Source of the DNA: Chryseobacterium geocarposphaerae
GTDB taxonomy: Bacteria; Bacteroidota; Bacteroidia; Flavobacteriales; Weeksellaceae
NCBI RefSeq assembly: GCF_002797535.1
Contig: NZ_PGFD01000001.1
Coordinates: 1,860,001-1,924,000 of the forward strand
Reading direction: 5' to 3'
Length of the DNA: 64,000 nucleotides
Part shown: one piece after another, positions 51,047 to 60,568 of the stretch
How the letters are laid out: each line of letters starts with the position of its first letter
Position numbering within the stretch: position 1 is the first letter of the stretch
Notes under the pieces: generated by a model
The model's database searches: none
The model's input: only the letters and a program-made list of their open reading frames with translations
Told to the model about the DNA's origin: nothing
Position numbers and translations under genes: made by a program

Positions 51047-52201
51047 ATGACTTTTTTTTCAATAAAAAAGAGTCTGTTGCTTTGCTTTATGCTATTTTGC
51101 TGTAATGCAATCGCACAGATTCCGGATTCTATACAAACCGAAACGAAAGAAGATAATGTGAAATATCCCATTCTCCAGATCAAAGGTCTTTTTCAGGCAA
51201 GATATCTCGTCGGAATGTCTAAAGATGTTGATGTCAACGGTCTTCATCATTCCGATGAATCCGGAGTCAGCAATAATTTCATGGTAAAATATATGAGGGT
51301 TCAAGTTCGTGCACAAATCAGCAAACGTACAGAGGTTGTTGCCCTCGCCAATTTAGCCGATTTTAAAAACGACCCGAAAGGCAGGGTTCTTGAAAATGCT
51401 TATTTAAAATACACCTTCAATCCTAAATTAGCTTTTACTGTGGGACAATTCAGGCCCTGGTTCGGAATTGAAGAGACCTATCCTATTGATATTATCAAAT
51501 CTTTGGACTGGTCAAATCAGTACACCGAATTCGGAAAATTGGGCTGGACAAGCTTCCAGATCGGACTTTCTGCAACCGGGCAGTTACAATTAGGACAAAT
51601 CCCATTTCAATATGCAGTTTCTGTAGTTAATGGAAATGGGAAAAACCAAGTCAATGACAATGATAACGGAAAACAATATTCAACGCGGTTGGTTTTTGGT
51701 TTAGCTAAAAAATACAATTTAAATCTTGGTTTAAACGGTGGTATTGGTGAGGTTTTAAGTAAAAAAGTCTATGCCGTAGGAATTGATTTGAGTTCACTTG
51801 TTCAGTTTGATACTAAATGGAGTTTAGATATGCAGCTTGAAGCCAAACAGGCAACCAATCATCCTTTATATTTTGCGGCAGATCCTGAAACAAGACCATC
51901 AAATCCCGATGCCTACCTGATTCGTGGAGCCTATTTTCTTCCGAATTTACGGTATGAAATCAACCATAGAAATCTGAGTGCTTTCGAATTATCTTGTCGT
52001 TATGAATATTTAGACACTAATTTCCGGCTAAATTCCAATCCGAGACAGACCATCACACCAATGTTCGGCTTAGAATTCTTGAAAAATTACGGGGCGAGAA
52101 TACAGCTTGGAATGCAGTTCGATCGCTACAAATATCAGATAGAAAACACCTCTCAATACAACAATAATCTATTCATTATACAGGTACAAAGTAGATTTTA
52201 A
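51047..52201 (+). CDS. outer membrane porin (phosphate-selective OprO/OprP-type)
   Basis: 384 residues with signal peptide (to NAIAQ). A run of amphipathic strands with alternating residues and a start FQARYLVGMSKDVDVNG, then RRVQVRAQI-like MRVQVRAQISKRTEVVALANLADF, and an end with an aromatic C-terminal residue (IIQVQSRF). It resembles the trimeric OprO/P porin family in Bacteroidota. Ligand selectivity is unknown. Position between the amide hydrolase and a dicarboxylate transporter suggests passage of an acid. Confidence 0.8.
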   Translation: MTFFSIKKSLLLCFMLFCCNAIAQIPDSIQTETKEDNVKYPILQIKGLFQARYLVGMSKDVDVNGLHHSDESGVSNNFMVKYMRVQVRAQISKRTEVVALANLADFKNDPKGRVLENAYLKYTFNPKLAFTVGQFRPWFGIEETYPIDIIKSLDWSNQYTEFGKLGWTSFQIGLSATGQLQLGQIPFQYAVSVVNGNGKNQVNDNDNGKQYSTRLVFGLAKKYNLNLGLNGGIGEVLSKKVYAVGIDLSSLVQFDTKWSLDMQLEAKQATNHPLYFAADPETRPSNPDAYLIRGAYFLPNLRYEINHRNLSAFELSCRYEYLDTNFRLNSNPRQTITPMFGLEFLKNYGARIQLGMQFDRYKYQIENTSQYNNNLFIIQVQSRF

Positions 52202-52218
52202 ACATTAAACTAACTATT

Positions 52219-53649
52219 ATGAAAGAAATCAATATTAAAGCTGTCGCAATTACATTTGCCATCGCTCTTATCATATGGTTTATTCCTGCTCCGGAAGGTG
52301 TTGCAGAAAACGCATGGCATTTATTCGCCATCTTTGCCGCCACTATTTTAGGAATCATTTTAAAAGCTGCTCCCATGGGAACCATGTGTATGATGGCTAT
52401 TGGATTTACCGCCTTAACGCAGGTTGTAGCTCCGGGAGACGCAGGAAAATCAATTACAAAAGCACTTTCAGGGTTTGGAGATAAGGTAATCTGGCTGATC
52501 GGAATTTCATTTTTTATCGCAAGAGGATTTATCAAAACAGGTCTGGGTAACAGAATAGCTTTCCTGTTCATCAGAATTTTTGGAAGAAGTTCATTAGGAT
52601 TAGCCTACGGATTAGGTTTGGCAGACGTATGTTTAGCTCCTGCTATTCCTAGTAATACAGCAAGAGGAGGCGGAATTATTTATCCGATCATGAAGTCGAT
52701 GGCCATCAGCTTTGATTCTGTACCTGATAAACCCGAAACGCATAGAAAACTGGGATCATATCTAACATTAAACAGTTATTATATGAACCTCATCTCCTCA
52801 TCTATGTTTCTGACAGGAACAGCAAGTAACCCAATGTGCCAAAAATTTGCCGCAGGCTTCGGAATAGATATTACATGGATGTCCTGGGCTGCAGCAGGTT
52901 TCGTCCCAGGATTGGTAGCTTTCTTTGTAGTACCGTTAGTATTATACAAATTATATCCGCCTGAACTGAAGAAGACAGGGGATGCTCCCAAAATGGCAGC
53001 TCAGAAATTAAAAGAAATGGGGCCAATTTCCAAAAATGAGTGGCTCATGTTATTAGCATTCTTCATTTTACTGGTACTTTGGATCTTTGGCGGAACATTA
53101 TCAATTGATGCAACCACAACGGCTTTCATAGGTTTAACATTACTTTTATTAACTTCTGTTCTCACCTGGGAAGATGTAAAATCCGAAAAAGGAGCCTGGG
53201 ACACGATTGTTTGGTTTGCCGTTCTAGTAATGATGGCAAGTTCACTGAATGAGCTCGGATTTATAGGCTGGTTCAGTGATTTAATTAAAGCCAAAATCGG
53301 TCATATGACCTGGACTGTGGCTTTCCCCGTTATTATTCTCGTTTATTTTTTCAGTCATTATATTTTTGCCAGTGCTACAGCCCATGTTGCAGCAATGTAT
53401 GCCGCTTTACTGGGAGTTGGCGTTGCCGTAGGAATTCCACCGATGCTATTGGCCATGATGCTCGGGTTTTTAGGTTCTATCTATGGAGTATTGACTCATT
53501 ATGGACACGGTCCCGCTCCTGTATTTTTCGGAAGCGGATATGTTGACCTGAAAGCCTGGTGGCTTCGAGGTCTAGAAATAGGGATTGTTTTACTCGTTAT
53601 CTACATGGTAGTGGGTGGACTTTGGATGAAAGTGTTAGGCTATTATTAA
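52219..53649 (+). CDS. DASS family sodium-coupled dicarboxylate transporter
   Basis: 476 residues with about 12 hydrophobic segments. DASS/SLC13 signatures are visible: the SNT motif in PAIPSNTARGGGIIYP and TGTASNPMCQKFA near the first substrate site, and SATAHVAAMYAALLG with GVLTHYGHGPAPVFFGSGYV at the second. Members such as CitT, TtdT and SdcS move succinate, malate, fumarate or citrate. The sdhCAB genes directly follow, so succinate or fumarate is the likely cargo by context. Confidence 0.9.
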   Translation: MKEINIKAVAITFAIALIIWFIPAPEGVAENAWHLFAIFAATILGIILKAAPMGTMCMMAIGFTALTQVVAPGDAGKSITKALSGFGDKVIWLIGISFFIARGFIKTGLGNRIAFLFIRIFGRSSLGLAYGLGLADVCLAPAIPSNTARGGGIIYPIMKSMAISFDSVPDKPETHRKLGSYLTLNSYYMNLISSSMFLTGTASNPMCQKFAAGFGIDITWMSWAAAGFVPGLVAFFVVPLVLYKLYPPELKKTGDAPKMAAQKLKEMGPISKNEWLMLLAFFILLVLWIFGGTLSIDATTTAFIGLTLLLLTSVLTWEDVKSEKGAWDTIVWFAVLVMMASSLNELGFIGWFSDLIKAKIGHMTWTVAFPVIILVYFFSHYIFASATAHVAAMYAALLGVGVAVGIPPMLLAMMLGFLGSIYGVLTHYGHGPAPVFFGSGYVDLKAWWLRGLEIGIVLLVIYMVVGGLWMKVLGYY

Positions 53650-53665
53650 TTTTAAAATAAAAAAT

Positions 53666-54322
53666 ATGCTATCAACATTGTCAAGAAAAATGTGGATGTG
53701 TTTTACAGGTCTTTTTCTGAGTTTCTTTCTGTTGATTCATTTTTTAGGAAATCTTCAGCTTTTTTTACCACAGCAGCAGGCTCACCTTCAGTTTAATGCC
53801 TATTCACATTTTCTATCAGGAAATATTGTGATTAAAATAGTCTCCTATATTCTGTATTTAAGTATAATTCTCCATGCCTTAGATGGGTTAATTATTACTT
53901 TGAAAAACAAAAAATCAGGAGGAAGTTATCAGTCCGATCATCGTGGAAGAGCCAGTAAATGGTATTCGAGAAATATGGGAATCTTAGGAACGTTAATTTT
54001 AATTTTCCTTGTCATTCATTTCCAGAATTTCTGGTATGTCTACAAGTTCGGGAATCCCCCATTGGATGAAAACGGGAACAAAGATCTTTATATTTTGGTG
54101 GTAACTGTCTTTAAAGAATGGTGGTATGTGGTTATTTACATCATTTCAATGATTGCTTTATGCTATCATTTAATTCACGGGATTCACAGTGCAGTCCGGA
54201 CCTTGGGCTTATTTCACCCGAAATTTGTAAAATGGTTTAAAACTGTTGGAATAGCTTATTCTGTCATTATCAGCACCGGATTTGCTTTGATGCCGATTTA
54301 TGTATTCTTCACTTACCGTTAA
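53666..54322 (+). CDS. sdhC: succinate dehydrogenase cytochrome b subunit (b558 type)
   Basis: 218 residues, five membrane segments (about 12-30, 55-77, 98-118, 148-170, 185-210). It is the single membrane anchor of the Bacteroidota type B succinate dehydrogenase. FFLLIHFLGNLQLFL, LSIILHALDGL, IFLVIHFQNFWYV and CYHLIHGIHSAVRTLG supply the histidines for two haems. Anchors the SdhA-SdhB dimer and passes electrons to menaquinone. First of sdhCAB, 16 bases after the transporter. Confidence 0.93.
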   Translation: MLSTLSRKMWMCFTGLFLSFFLLIHFLGNLQLFLPQQQAHLQFNAYSHFLSGNIVIKIVSYILYLSIILHALDGLIITLKNKKSGGSYQSDHRGRASKWYSRNMGILGTLILIFLVIHFQNFWYVYKFGNPPLDENGNKDLYILVVTVFKEWWYVVIYIISMIALCYHLIHGIHSAVRTLGLFHPKFVKWFKTVGIAYSVIISTGFALMPIYVFFTYR

Positions 54323-54333
54323 ATTGAAAAATC

Positions 54334-56250
54334 ATGATTTTAAATTCAAAAATACCGGAAGGCCCTCTAGAAAAAAAATGGGACAACTATAAAAAAACGG
54401 CCAAACTCGTTAATCCGGCCAACCGAAAAAAACTTGATATAATTGTTGTCGGCACCGGATTAGCCGGAAGTTCAATTGCCGCATCATTGGGAGAAATGGG
54501 ATATAATGTAAAATCCTTCTGTTTCCAGGATAGCCCGAGAAGAGCGCATTCTGTAGCCGCTCAAGGTGGTGTAAATGCTGCCAAAAATTATAAAAACGAT
54601 GGTGACAGTGTGTACCGAATGTTTGTAGACACTTTAAAAGGCGGAGATTTCAGAGCCCGTGAAGCCAATGTATACCGAATGGCAGAATGCTCCTTAAACC
54701 TCATCGACCAGGCAGTTGCACAAGGCGTTCCTTTTGGCAGAGAATACGGAGGCTATCTGAATAACCGTTCTTTCGGAGGTGTCCAGGTAAGCCGGACTTT
54801 CTATGCGAGAGGGCAAACCGGACAACAATTGCTTTTAGGAGCTTATCAGGCATTGATGCGACAAGTAGGTAAAAAAAGTGTTCAGTTATTTTCAAGACAT
54901 GAAATGCTGGATTTAGTTACGATAGATGGAAAAGCAAGAGGAATTATCGTCAGAAATTTAGATACAGGGGAAATTGAAAGACATTCTGCACATGCTGTTG
55001 TTTTGGCAACGGGTGGTTATGGTAAAATCTACTATTTATCGACTTTAGCGATGGGTTGTAATGGTTCTGCCATATGGAGAGCCCATAAAAGAGGAGCTTT
55101 AATGGCTTCTCCCAGCTGGATCCAGGTGCATCCTACTTCCCTGCCGCAATCCGGAGACTATCAGTCAAAACTAACGTTGATGTCCGAATCTCTACGGAAT
55201 GATGGCAGAATCTGGGTTCCGTTAAAAGAAAATGAAACCCGAAATCCCAATGATATTCCTGAAGAGGAAAGAGATTATTATCTGGAAAGACGATATCCTG
55301 CTTTTGGAAATTTGGCGCCAAGAGATATTTCCTCAAGAGCTGCCAAAGAAAGAATTGATGCAGGTTTCGGAATCGGTCCCTTGAAAAATGCAGTATATCT
55401 TGATTTTTCTAAAGCTATTAAAGAACAGGGAAAAGAAAAAATTAAGGAAAAATATGGTAATTTATTTGATATGTATCTTAAAATTACCGGATATGATGCC
55501 TATAAAGAACCCATGATGATTTCGCCTTCCGCACACTTTTCGATGGGCGGACTTTGGGTAGATTATGAATTGATGACCACTATTCCCGGCCTATTTGCTT
55601 TAGGTGAAGCTAATTTTGCAGACCACGGAGCGAACCGACTGGGTGCAAATTCCCTGCTTCAGGCATCTGTTGACGGATATTTTATTGCGCCTTATACCAT
55701 TGCCAATTATTTATCCAATGAAATCCATACCGGAAAAATTTCTACAGATGATACTGAATTTGAAAAAGCGGAAAATCATGTGAAACAGCAAATCGAAAGT
55801 TTTATCAATATCAACGGAACAAAAACAGTTGATTTTTTCCATAAGACACTCGGGAAACTACTTTATGATTATTGTGGTTTAGCCCGAAATGAGCAAGGAT
55901 TAAAGTTTGCTATTGAAGAGATCCGAAAACTGAAGCAGGAATTTTATAAAGATGTAAAAGTTTCAGGGAAGGGAAATTCAATGAATACCGAACTAGAAAA
56001 AGCAGGCCGCGTTGCGGATTATTTTGAAATTGGTGAATTGATGTGTTATGATGCTTTAACCCGTAATGAATCCTGTGGAGCACATTTCCGTGAAGAATAC
56101 CAAACACCGGATGGAGAAGCTTTGAGAAATGATGCCGAGTTTCAATTTATCTCTGCATGGAACTGGACGGGTGAAAATAATGAACCAGAACTCATTAAAG
56201 AACCTTTAATTTTTGAAGAAATACAGCCAACAGTGAGAAGTTATAAATAA
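54334..56250 (+). CDS. sdhA: succinate dehydrogenase / fumarate reductase flavoprotein subunit
   Basis: 638 residues. FAD motif [16 protein letters not shown] (39-54); covalent-FAD His72 in [11 protein letters not shown]; dicarboxylate-binding and active-site regions in [12 protein letters not shown] and [14 protein letters not shown]; late [17 protein letters not shown]. Oxidises succinate to fumarate. Members of this branch are type B enzymes with a diheme anchor, as here. Some can run as fumarate reductase, which sequence alone cannot settle. 11 bases after sdhC. Confidence 0.95.
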   Translation: MILNSKIPEGPLEKKWDNYKKTAKLVNPANRKKLDIIVVGTGLAGSSIAASLGEMGYNVKSFCFQDSPRRAHSVAAQGGVNAAKNYKNDGDSVYRMFVDTLKGGDFRAREANVYRMAECSLNLIDQAVAQGVPFGREYGGYLNNRSFGGVQVSRTFYARGQTGQQLLLGAYQALMRQVGKKSVQLFSRHEMLDLVTIDGKARGIIVRNLDTGEIERHSAHAVVLATGGYGKIYYLSTLAMGCNGSAIWRAHKRGALMASPSWIQVHPTSLPQSGDYQSKLTLMSESLRNDGRIWVPLKENETRNPNDIPEEERDYYLERRYPAFGNLAPRDISSRAAKERIDAGFGIGPLKNAVYLDFSKAIKEQGKEKIKEKYGNLFDMYLKITGYDAYKEPMMISPSAHFSMGGLWVDYELMTTIPGLFALGEANFADHGANRLGANSLLQASVDGYFIAPYTIANYLSNEIHTGKISTDDTEFEKAENHVKQQIESFININGTKTVDFFHKTLGKLLYDYCGLARNEQGLKFAIEEIRKLKQEFYKDVKVSGKGNSMNTELEKAGRVADYFEIGELMCYDALTRNESCGAHFREEYQTPDGEALRNDAEFQFISAWNWTGENNEPELIKEPLIFEEIQPTVRSYK

Positions 56251-56283
56251 ATTTTTATCTATTTAACCTAAAAACGCAAGATT

Positions 56284-57033
56284 ATGGATTTACATCTGAA
56301 AATATGGAGACAGGAAGACCATCAAAGCAAAGGAAAACTGGTAAATTATGATTTGACAGGTTTAAATCCTCATATGTCTTTCCTTGAAATGCTGGATACG
56401 CTGAATGAAAAACTCATCATTGAAGGTGAAGAACCCGTAGAATTTGATCACGACTGTCGTGAAGGAATCTGCGGACAATGCGGAATGATGATTAACGGAT
56501 TGGCTCATGGACCTTTAGAACACACCACAACATGCCAGCTTCATTTGCGTTCTTTTCAGGATGGAGAAACTATTGTAATTGAACCTTTCCGGGCAGCAGC
56601 TTTTCCTGTAAAAAAAGATTTAAAAGTTGACCGTTCTGCTTTTGACAGGATTATTTATTCAGGCGGTTTTGTTTCAATAAACACCGGACAAGCTCCCGAC
56701 GCAACAGCAATTGCGGTTACTCATCAAACTGCTGAAGAAGCTTTTGATTCGGCGGCGTGTATTGGTTGTGGTGCTTGTGTTGCGACTTGCAAAAACGGAA
56801 GCGCCGCTTTATTTACCTCAGCAAAAATTACCCATATGGTACTTTTGCCACAAGGCAAAGAAGAACGAAGCGAGCGCGTTCTCAATATGGTAAAACAAAT
56901 GGACTCTGAACATTTCGGCCACTGTTCCAATACTGAAGCCTGCGAAGTGGAGTGTCCACAGGGAATTTCCGTGCTGAATATTGCAAGAATGAATTATGAA
57001 TATAGCAGAGCCTTGTTTTTCAATAAAAAATAA
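56284..57033 (+). CDS. sdhB: succinate dehydrogenase / fumarate reductase iron-sulfur subunit
   Basis: 249 residues. Three clusters: [2Fe-2S] from Cys58, Cys63, Cys66 and Cys84 (DCREGICGQCGMM ... TTTCQL), [4Fe-4S] from the run CIGCGACVATC (159-169), and [3Fe-4S] from Cys214, Cys220 and Cys224 together with the last Cys of the middle run (HCSNTEACEVECPQG). Carries electrons from SdhA to the haems. Last gene of the operon; a hairpin follows 12 bases later. Confidence 0.95.
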   Translation: MDLHLKIWRQEDHQSKGKLVNYDLTGLNPHMSFLEMLDTLNEKLIIEGEEPVEFDHDCREGICGQCGMMINGLAHGPLEHTTTCQLHLRSFQDGETIVIEPFRAAAFPVKKDLKVDRSAFDRIIYSGGFVSINTGQAPDATAIAVTHQTAEEAFDSAACIGCGACVATCKNGSAALFTSAKITHMVLLPQGKEERSERVLNMVKQMDSEHFGHCSNTEACEVECPQGISVLNIARMNYEYSRALFFNKK

Positions 57034-57044
57034 ACTCCCAAGAA

Positions 57045-57069
57045 AAACCCTCTGTATTCCAGAGGGTTC
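57045..57069 (+). terminator. terminator of the hydrolase-sdh operon
   Basis: Stem AACCCTCTG / CAGAGGGTT (57046-57054, 57060-57068), 5-base loop; the T run after it is weak. Confidence 0.55.
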
Positions 57070-57098
57070 CATAAAACTGAATTGTAGAATAATAAGAA

Positions 57099-59855
57099 TT
57101 ATTTTCTTATTATAATCTTATATGATTTTTCAAACTTAGAAGCTTTTACGGTTAAAATATAAACTCCTTCCAGTAAACTATAGTTTTGATAGCTAATCAT
57201 TACTCTGCTTCCATTTCTTGAAACATTTTTACTTAGATCTGCAACCATTCTTCCACCGGAATTAAACAGATAAACGCTCACATTTCCGCCTTCCTCATTT
57301 TCAAAACTTAGGTTAATATCTCCTCTTGTCGGATTAGGATATACTTTAGAATCTTCATTTGCAGCAATATTAGGTTTACTCAACGCAGCTCCGCTCTCTG
57401 CAGAATTTCTTGCCAATGAGCTGGTAGGAGTAGACGTACAAGGACAGCCTAATATTCCTAAATTTACAGTTCCATTATCATAATTGTTGTTAATTGCATC
57501 AACTATTGAATTCATTTGATCCGGAGAATAACTTGATGCTACTCCTCCCAAAACATTATTAGCTTCTGCTAATACCTGACTAACAGTCCAGCCTGTAAAC
57601 GTTCCTGAAATCACAATAAGATCACCCAACCATGTTGATGAAGATGAGAATGAAGGATTCACCTGATCAAATCTAAGATTAAGGGTTAATGCAACAACCT
57701 GTCCCGCCAACACATTTTTGTAACTGCTTCCTGGATTTACAAGTGTTCCTGCATTTAATGCTCTCGCCGTAGTTCCGCTCGGTAAGAAGTCGTCTACAGC
57801 TTTTGCAGTCGTAAGTTTAAGGAATCTGCTTCCCGCACCAATTGTTAAACCGGAAGGAAATGCTGATGCAAAATTCAGGTCACGATAGGTTCCCCAGTTC
57901 TCTCCGGATGCTTTTGCACCCCATCCTCCTTGTGTAACGGTGGTAAAGCCATTACAAGTAAGCATTTTTACTTCAAATGATTGAGAAATTGTACAACCAT
58001 TAGCATCGGTTACTGTCACAGAGAAATTGCCTACTGGTAAGTTTACCGTTTGAGTCACAGCTCCGTTAGACCACAAATAGGAATAAGCAGGAGTACCTCC
58101 CGTTACATTAGCACTTACTGCGGCAGTTCCACCTACACAGGTAACATCTCCTTTATTAATAATTAATCCTAAAGGTTCCGGTTGGGTAATAGTTATGGAT
58201 GCATTGGCTGAACATGAATTCTGATCTGTAATACTTACGGAATAAGTACCGGCAGAAACCTGAATACTTTGAGTCGTTGCTCCATTTGACCATAAATAAG
58301 TATAACTTCCGGTTCCTCCACTTGCATTAGCAGTTAATGTAGACATACCTCCATGACATAAAATCGGAGTGCTGCCAATATTAACAGCCAACTGTTCAGG
58401 TTCAGAAACTGTAACGGAAGCCGAAGAACTACATGAGTTCGCATCAGTCACGCTAACTGAATAAGTACCTGCAGAAGCCTGAATACTTTGAGTAGTTGCT
58501 CCATTAGACCATAAATAAGTATAAGTTCCGGTTCCTCCACTTGTATTTGCCGTTAATGTAGACATACCTCCATGACATAAAATCGGAGTACTGCCAATAT
58601 TAACAGCCAACTGTTCAGGTTCAGAAACTGTAACAGATGCTGAAGAGCTGCAGGAATTTATGTCAGTGACATTTACAGAATAAGCACCCGCTCCAGCCTG
58701 TATGCTTTGAGTAGTTTCTCCATTAGACCATAAATAGCTGTAACTTCCGGTTCCTCCACTTGCATTAGCCGTTAATGTAGACATACCACCATGACATAAG
58801 ATCGGGGTACTTCCAATATTAACAGTCAATTGTTCCGGTTCGGAAACTGTAACTGACGCTGAAGAATTACATAAGTTTGCATCGGTTACATCTACAGAAT
58901 AAACACCTGCTCCAGCCTGTATGCTTTGAGTAGTCGCTCCATTAGACCATAAATAGCTGTAACTACCGGTTCCTCCGTTTACATTTGCCGTTAATGTAGA
59001 CATGCCTCCATGACATAAAATCGGAGTGTTTCCAATGTTTACTGTTAAAAGAGAAGGCTCTCCTATAACAATTGAAGCAGTATCCGTACAGTTTCCTTCA
59101 GTGATAGTATAATTATAAGTTCCGGCACCCACAATAAAGTCGCCGACTCCCTGTACATTTGAACCACCTCCTGTTGCTGTTACATGTACTGTAGTTGTTC
59201 CACCATGACATTTGATAGGATCATAGGAAACATGAATTTTTAAGGAACAGCAAGACAGATATCCCAGATCCACATTTCCTTCGTCAAAATTCTGATTAAT
59301 AGCAGTCGCTGCTTCATTAAACTGTGATGCTGTATATTGAGATGCTCCGCATCCTCCGATAAAGTTATTAGCCAAAACCAAGAACTGAGAAACCGTCATT
59401 CCCTGAAAAGTTCCTGAAGTAAAAACAAAATCGCCTAAATTGGCAGCTGCAGAAGAAAACCCTTCGTCATAATTATCAAAACCTACCGCAAGCGTTACTG
59501 CAACCAATTGACCAGCCAATACATTATTATATCCTGATCCAGGATTCACATAGGTATTATTTAAAGGAGAAGCCGTTCCTCCTGAAGGAAGGAAATCTGT
59601 AACAGCCTGTGGAGAAGTCAAGGAAAGAGTGTTTCCACCTGAACAACCAACTACAAGTCCGTTAGGAAACGCACTATTAAAGTTAGTATAAAGATAGCTC
59701 ACATTAGGATTGGAAGTATTTGATGACCCCCAACCCCCAATGGTTAATGTTTTTCCCTGACAGTTTTGTGCAGAAACAGGGTTCGCCATATATGTGAGCA
59801 ATACCATGAAAATAAGAATTTTACATGTATGTTGAATGAGTTTAATTGTTTTCAT
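57099..59855 (-). CDS. SprB-repeat T9SS surface protein with duplicated flanking domain
   Basis: 918 residues from ATG 59855, which gives a signal peptide (ending PVSAQ); an upstream in-frame ATG at 59927 has no such signal. Layout: domain A (about 33-203), six SprB-type repeats (about 205-635), a second copy of domain A (about 640-815), a linker, and a T9SS type A tail (VYPNPTRGDINLSF ... SLLEGVYILTV). The two A domains share GGWG, DFLPSG, NVLAGQ, SGTF-x-G-x-TVSQ-L, AN and a closing LG-L-x-C. SprB in F. johnsoniae is a gliding adhesin; this is far shorter. Role in adhesion is inference. Confidence 0.85.
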   Translation of the reverse strand: MKTIKLIQHTCKILIFMVLLTYMANPVSAQNCQGKTLTIGGWGSSNTSNPNVSYLYTNFNSAFPNGLVVGCSGGNTLSLTSPQAVTDFLPSGGTASPLNNTYVNPGSGYNNVLAGQLVAVTLAVGFDNYDEGFSSAAANLGDFVFTSGTFQGMTVSQFLVLANNFIGGCGASQYTASQFNEAATAINQNFDEGNVDLGYLSCCSLKIHVSYDPIKCHGGTTTVHVTATGGGSNVQGVGDFIVGAGTYNYTITEGNCTDTASIVIGEPSLLTVNIGNTPILCHGGMSTLTANVNGGTGSYSYLWSNGATTQSIQAGAGVYSVDVTDANLCNSSASVTVSEPEQLTVNIGSTPILCHGGMSTLTANASGGTGSYSYLWSNGETTQSIQAGAGAYSVNVTDINSCSSSASVTVSEPEQLAVNIGSTPILCHGGMSTLTANTSGGTGTYTYLWSNGATTQSIQASAGTYSVSVTDANSCSSSASVTVSEPEQLAVNIGSTPILCHGGMSTLTANASGGTGSYTYLWSNGATTQSIQVSAGTYSVSITDQNSCSANASITITQPEPLGLIINKGDVTCVGGTAAVSANVTGGTPAYSYLWSNGAVTQTVNLPVGNFSVTVTDANGCTISQSFEVKMLTCNGFTTVTQGGWGAKASGENWGTYRDLNFASAFPSGLTIGAGSRFLKLTTAKAVDDFLPSGTTARALNAGTLVNPGSSYKNVLAGQVVALTLNLRFDQVNPSFSSSSTWLGDLIVISGTFTGWTVSQVLAEANNVLGGVASSYSPDQMNSIVDAINNNYDNGTVNLGILGCPCTSTPTSSLARNSAESGAALSKPNIAANEDSKVYPNPTRGDINLSFENEEGGNVSVYLFNSGGRMVADLSKNVSRNGSRVMISYQNYSLLEGVYILTVKASKFEKSYKIIIRK
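58174..59050 (-). repeat. four tandem 219-bp coding repeats in the SprB-like gene
   Basis: Repeats 2-5 of the gene above, each exactly 73 codons (LTVNIG / LAVNIG starts, SEPEQ ends, the last ending TQPEP), and nearly identical also at the DNA level; for example the segment encoding ILCHGGMSTLTAN is almost unchanged in all four. Total 876 bases. Confidence 0.8.
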
Positions 59856-60568
59856 TGAATTAAGATTTGAATTCGCACCGAATAAATAGTAGAAGGAATT
59901 TTTTACAGAAATTACCTGTAATTCCATAACGGTTTTACCAAATCAATGAACATCGTATGTGTATTGATTTAGCTAATGAAAAGTCGAATGAGATTATAGT
60001 CACATTTTACAAAATCTCCGGAAAAGTCATTAAAAATGCCTGCTTAAATAGTAAGTTTTCATTGTCTTAATTATTTAAAAATTCACAACGAAACAGAGTA
60101 TAGAAAAGTACATCTTCTACAGTGGTTACTATAATTTCATCATCTTATTGAATCAACAAGCCAACGAATCATGTTCATTGAATCATCAAATAAGAGTCAG
60201 GTAAAATTATAGTTGAATCTTACAAAATCTAAAAAGATTTATTCCAAGAAAAAGTGGTTAAAGTATTGATTTTTCATTGGCTTTAGTTGTTTAGTTTAGA
60301 CAAATGTATGACAAAAAAACATACAAGAGTTTAAAAAAATAACATTTTTTAGTTTTAAAATTAAAAAAATCCATAAAAATACCACCAATAAAGGATTTAA
60401 TAAAACTAAAAACAAAATAACTCCAATAAAAAAAATTAGAATTATTATTAAAAAACATGGAGAAACCAACACTTATAAAATGTAAAAAGCACCAATAACT
60501 CTAATTTTTTTATCTAAAGTTATTGGTACTCTTATCACTAAAAAATGATTATTTATGCTTAAAAAAAT
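59856..60568. other. long non-coding gap, 713 bases
   Basis: AT-rich. An imperfect direct repeat is visible: ATTATAGT, then TTACAAAATCT, later a TT-rich stretch with TTTTCATTG, around 59994-60070 and again around 60208-60295. No protein frame of note and no terminator stem. May hold two related promoters or leader regions of the SprB-like gene, which reads away from it on the left. Confidence 0.4.

Noticed and set aside
58174..59050. Regular tandem repeats as a CRISPR-like array
   Set aside because: Units are 219 bases, in frame, without spacers; they encode SprB repeats.
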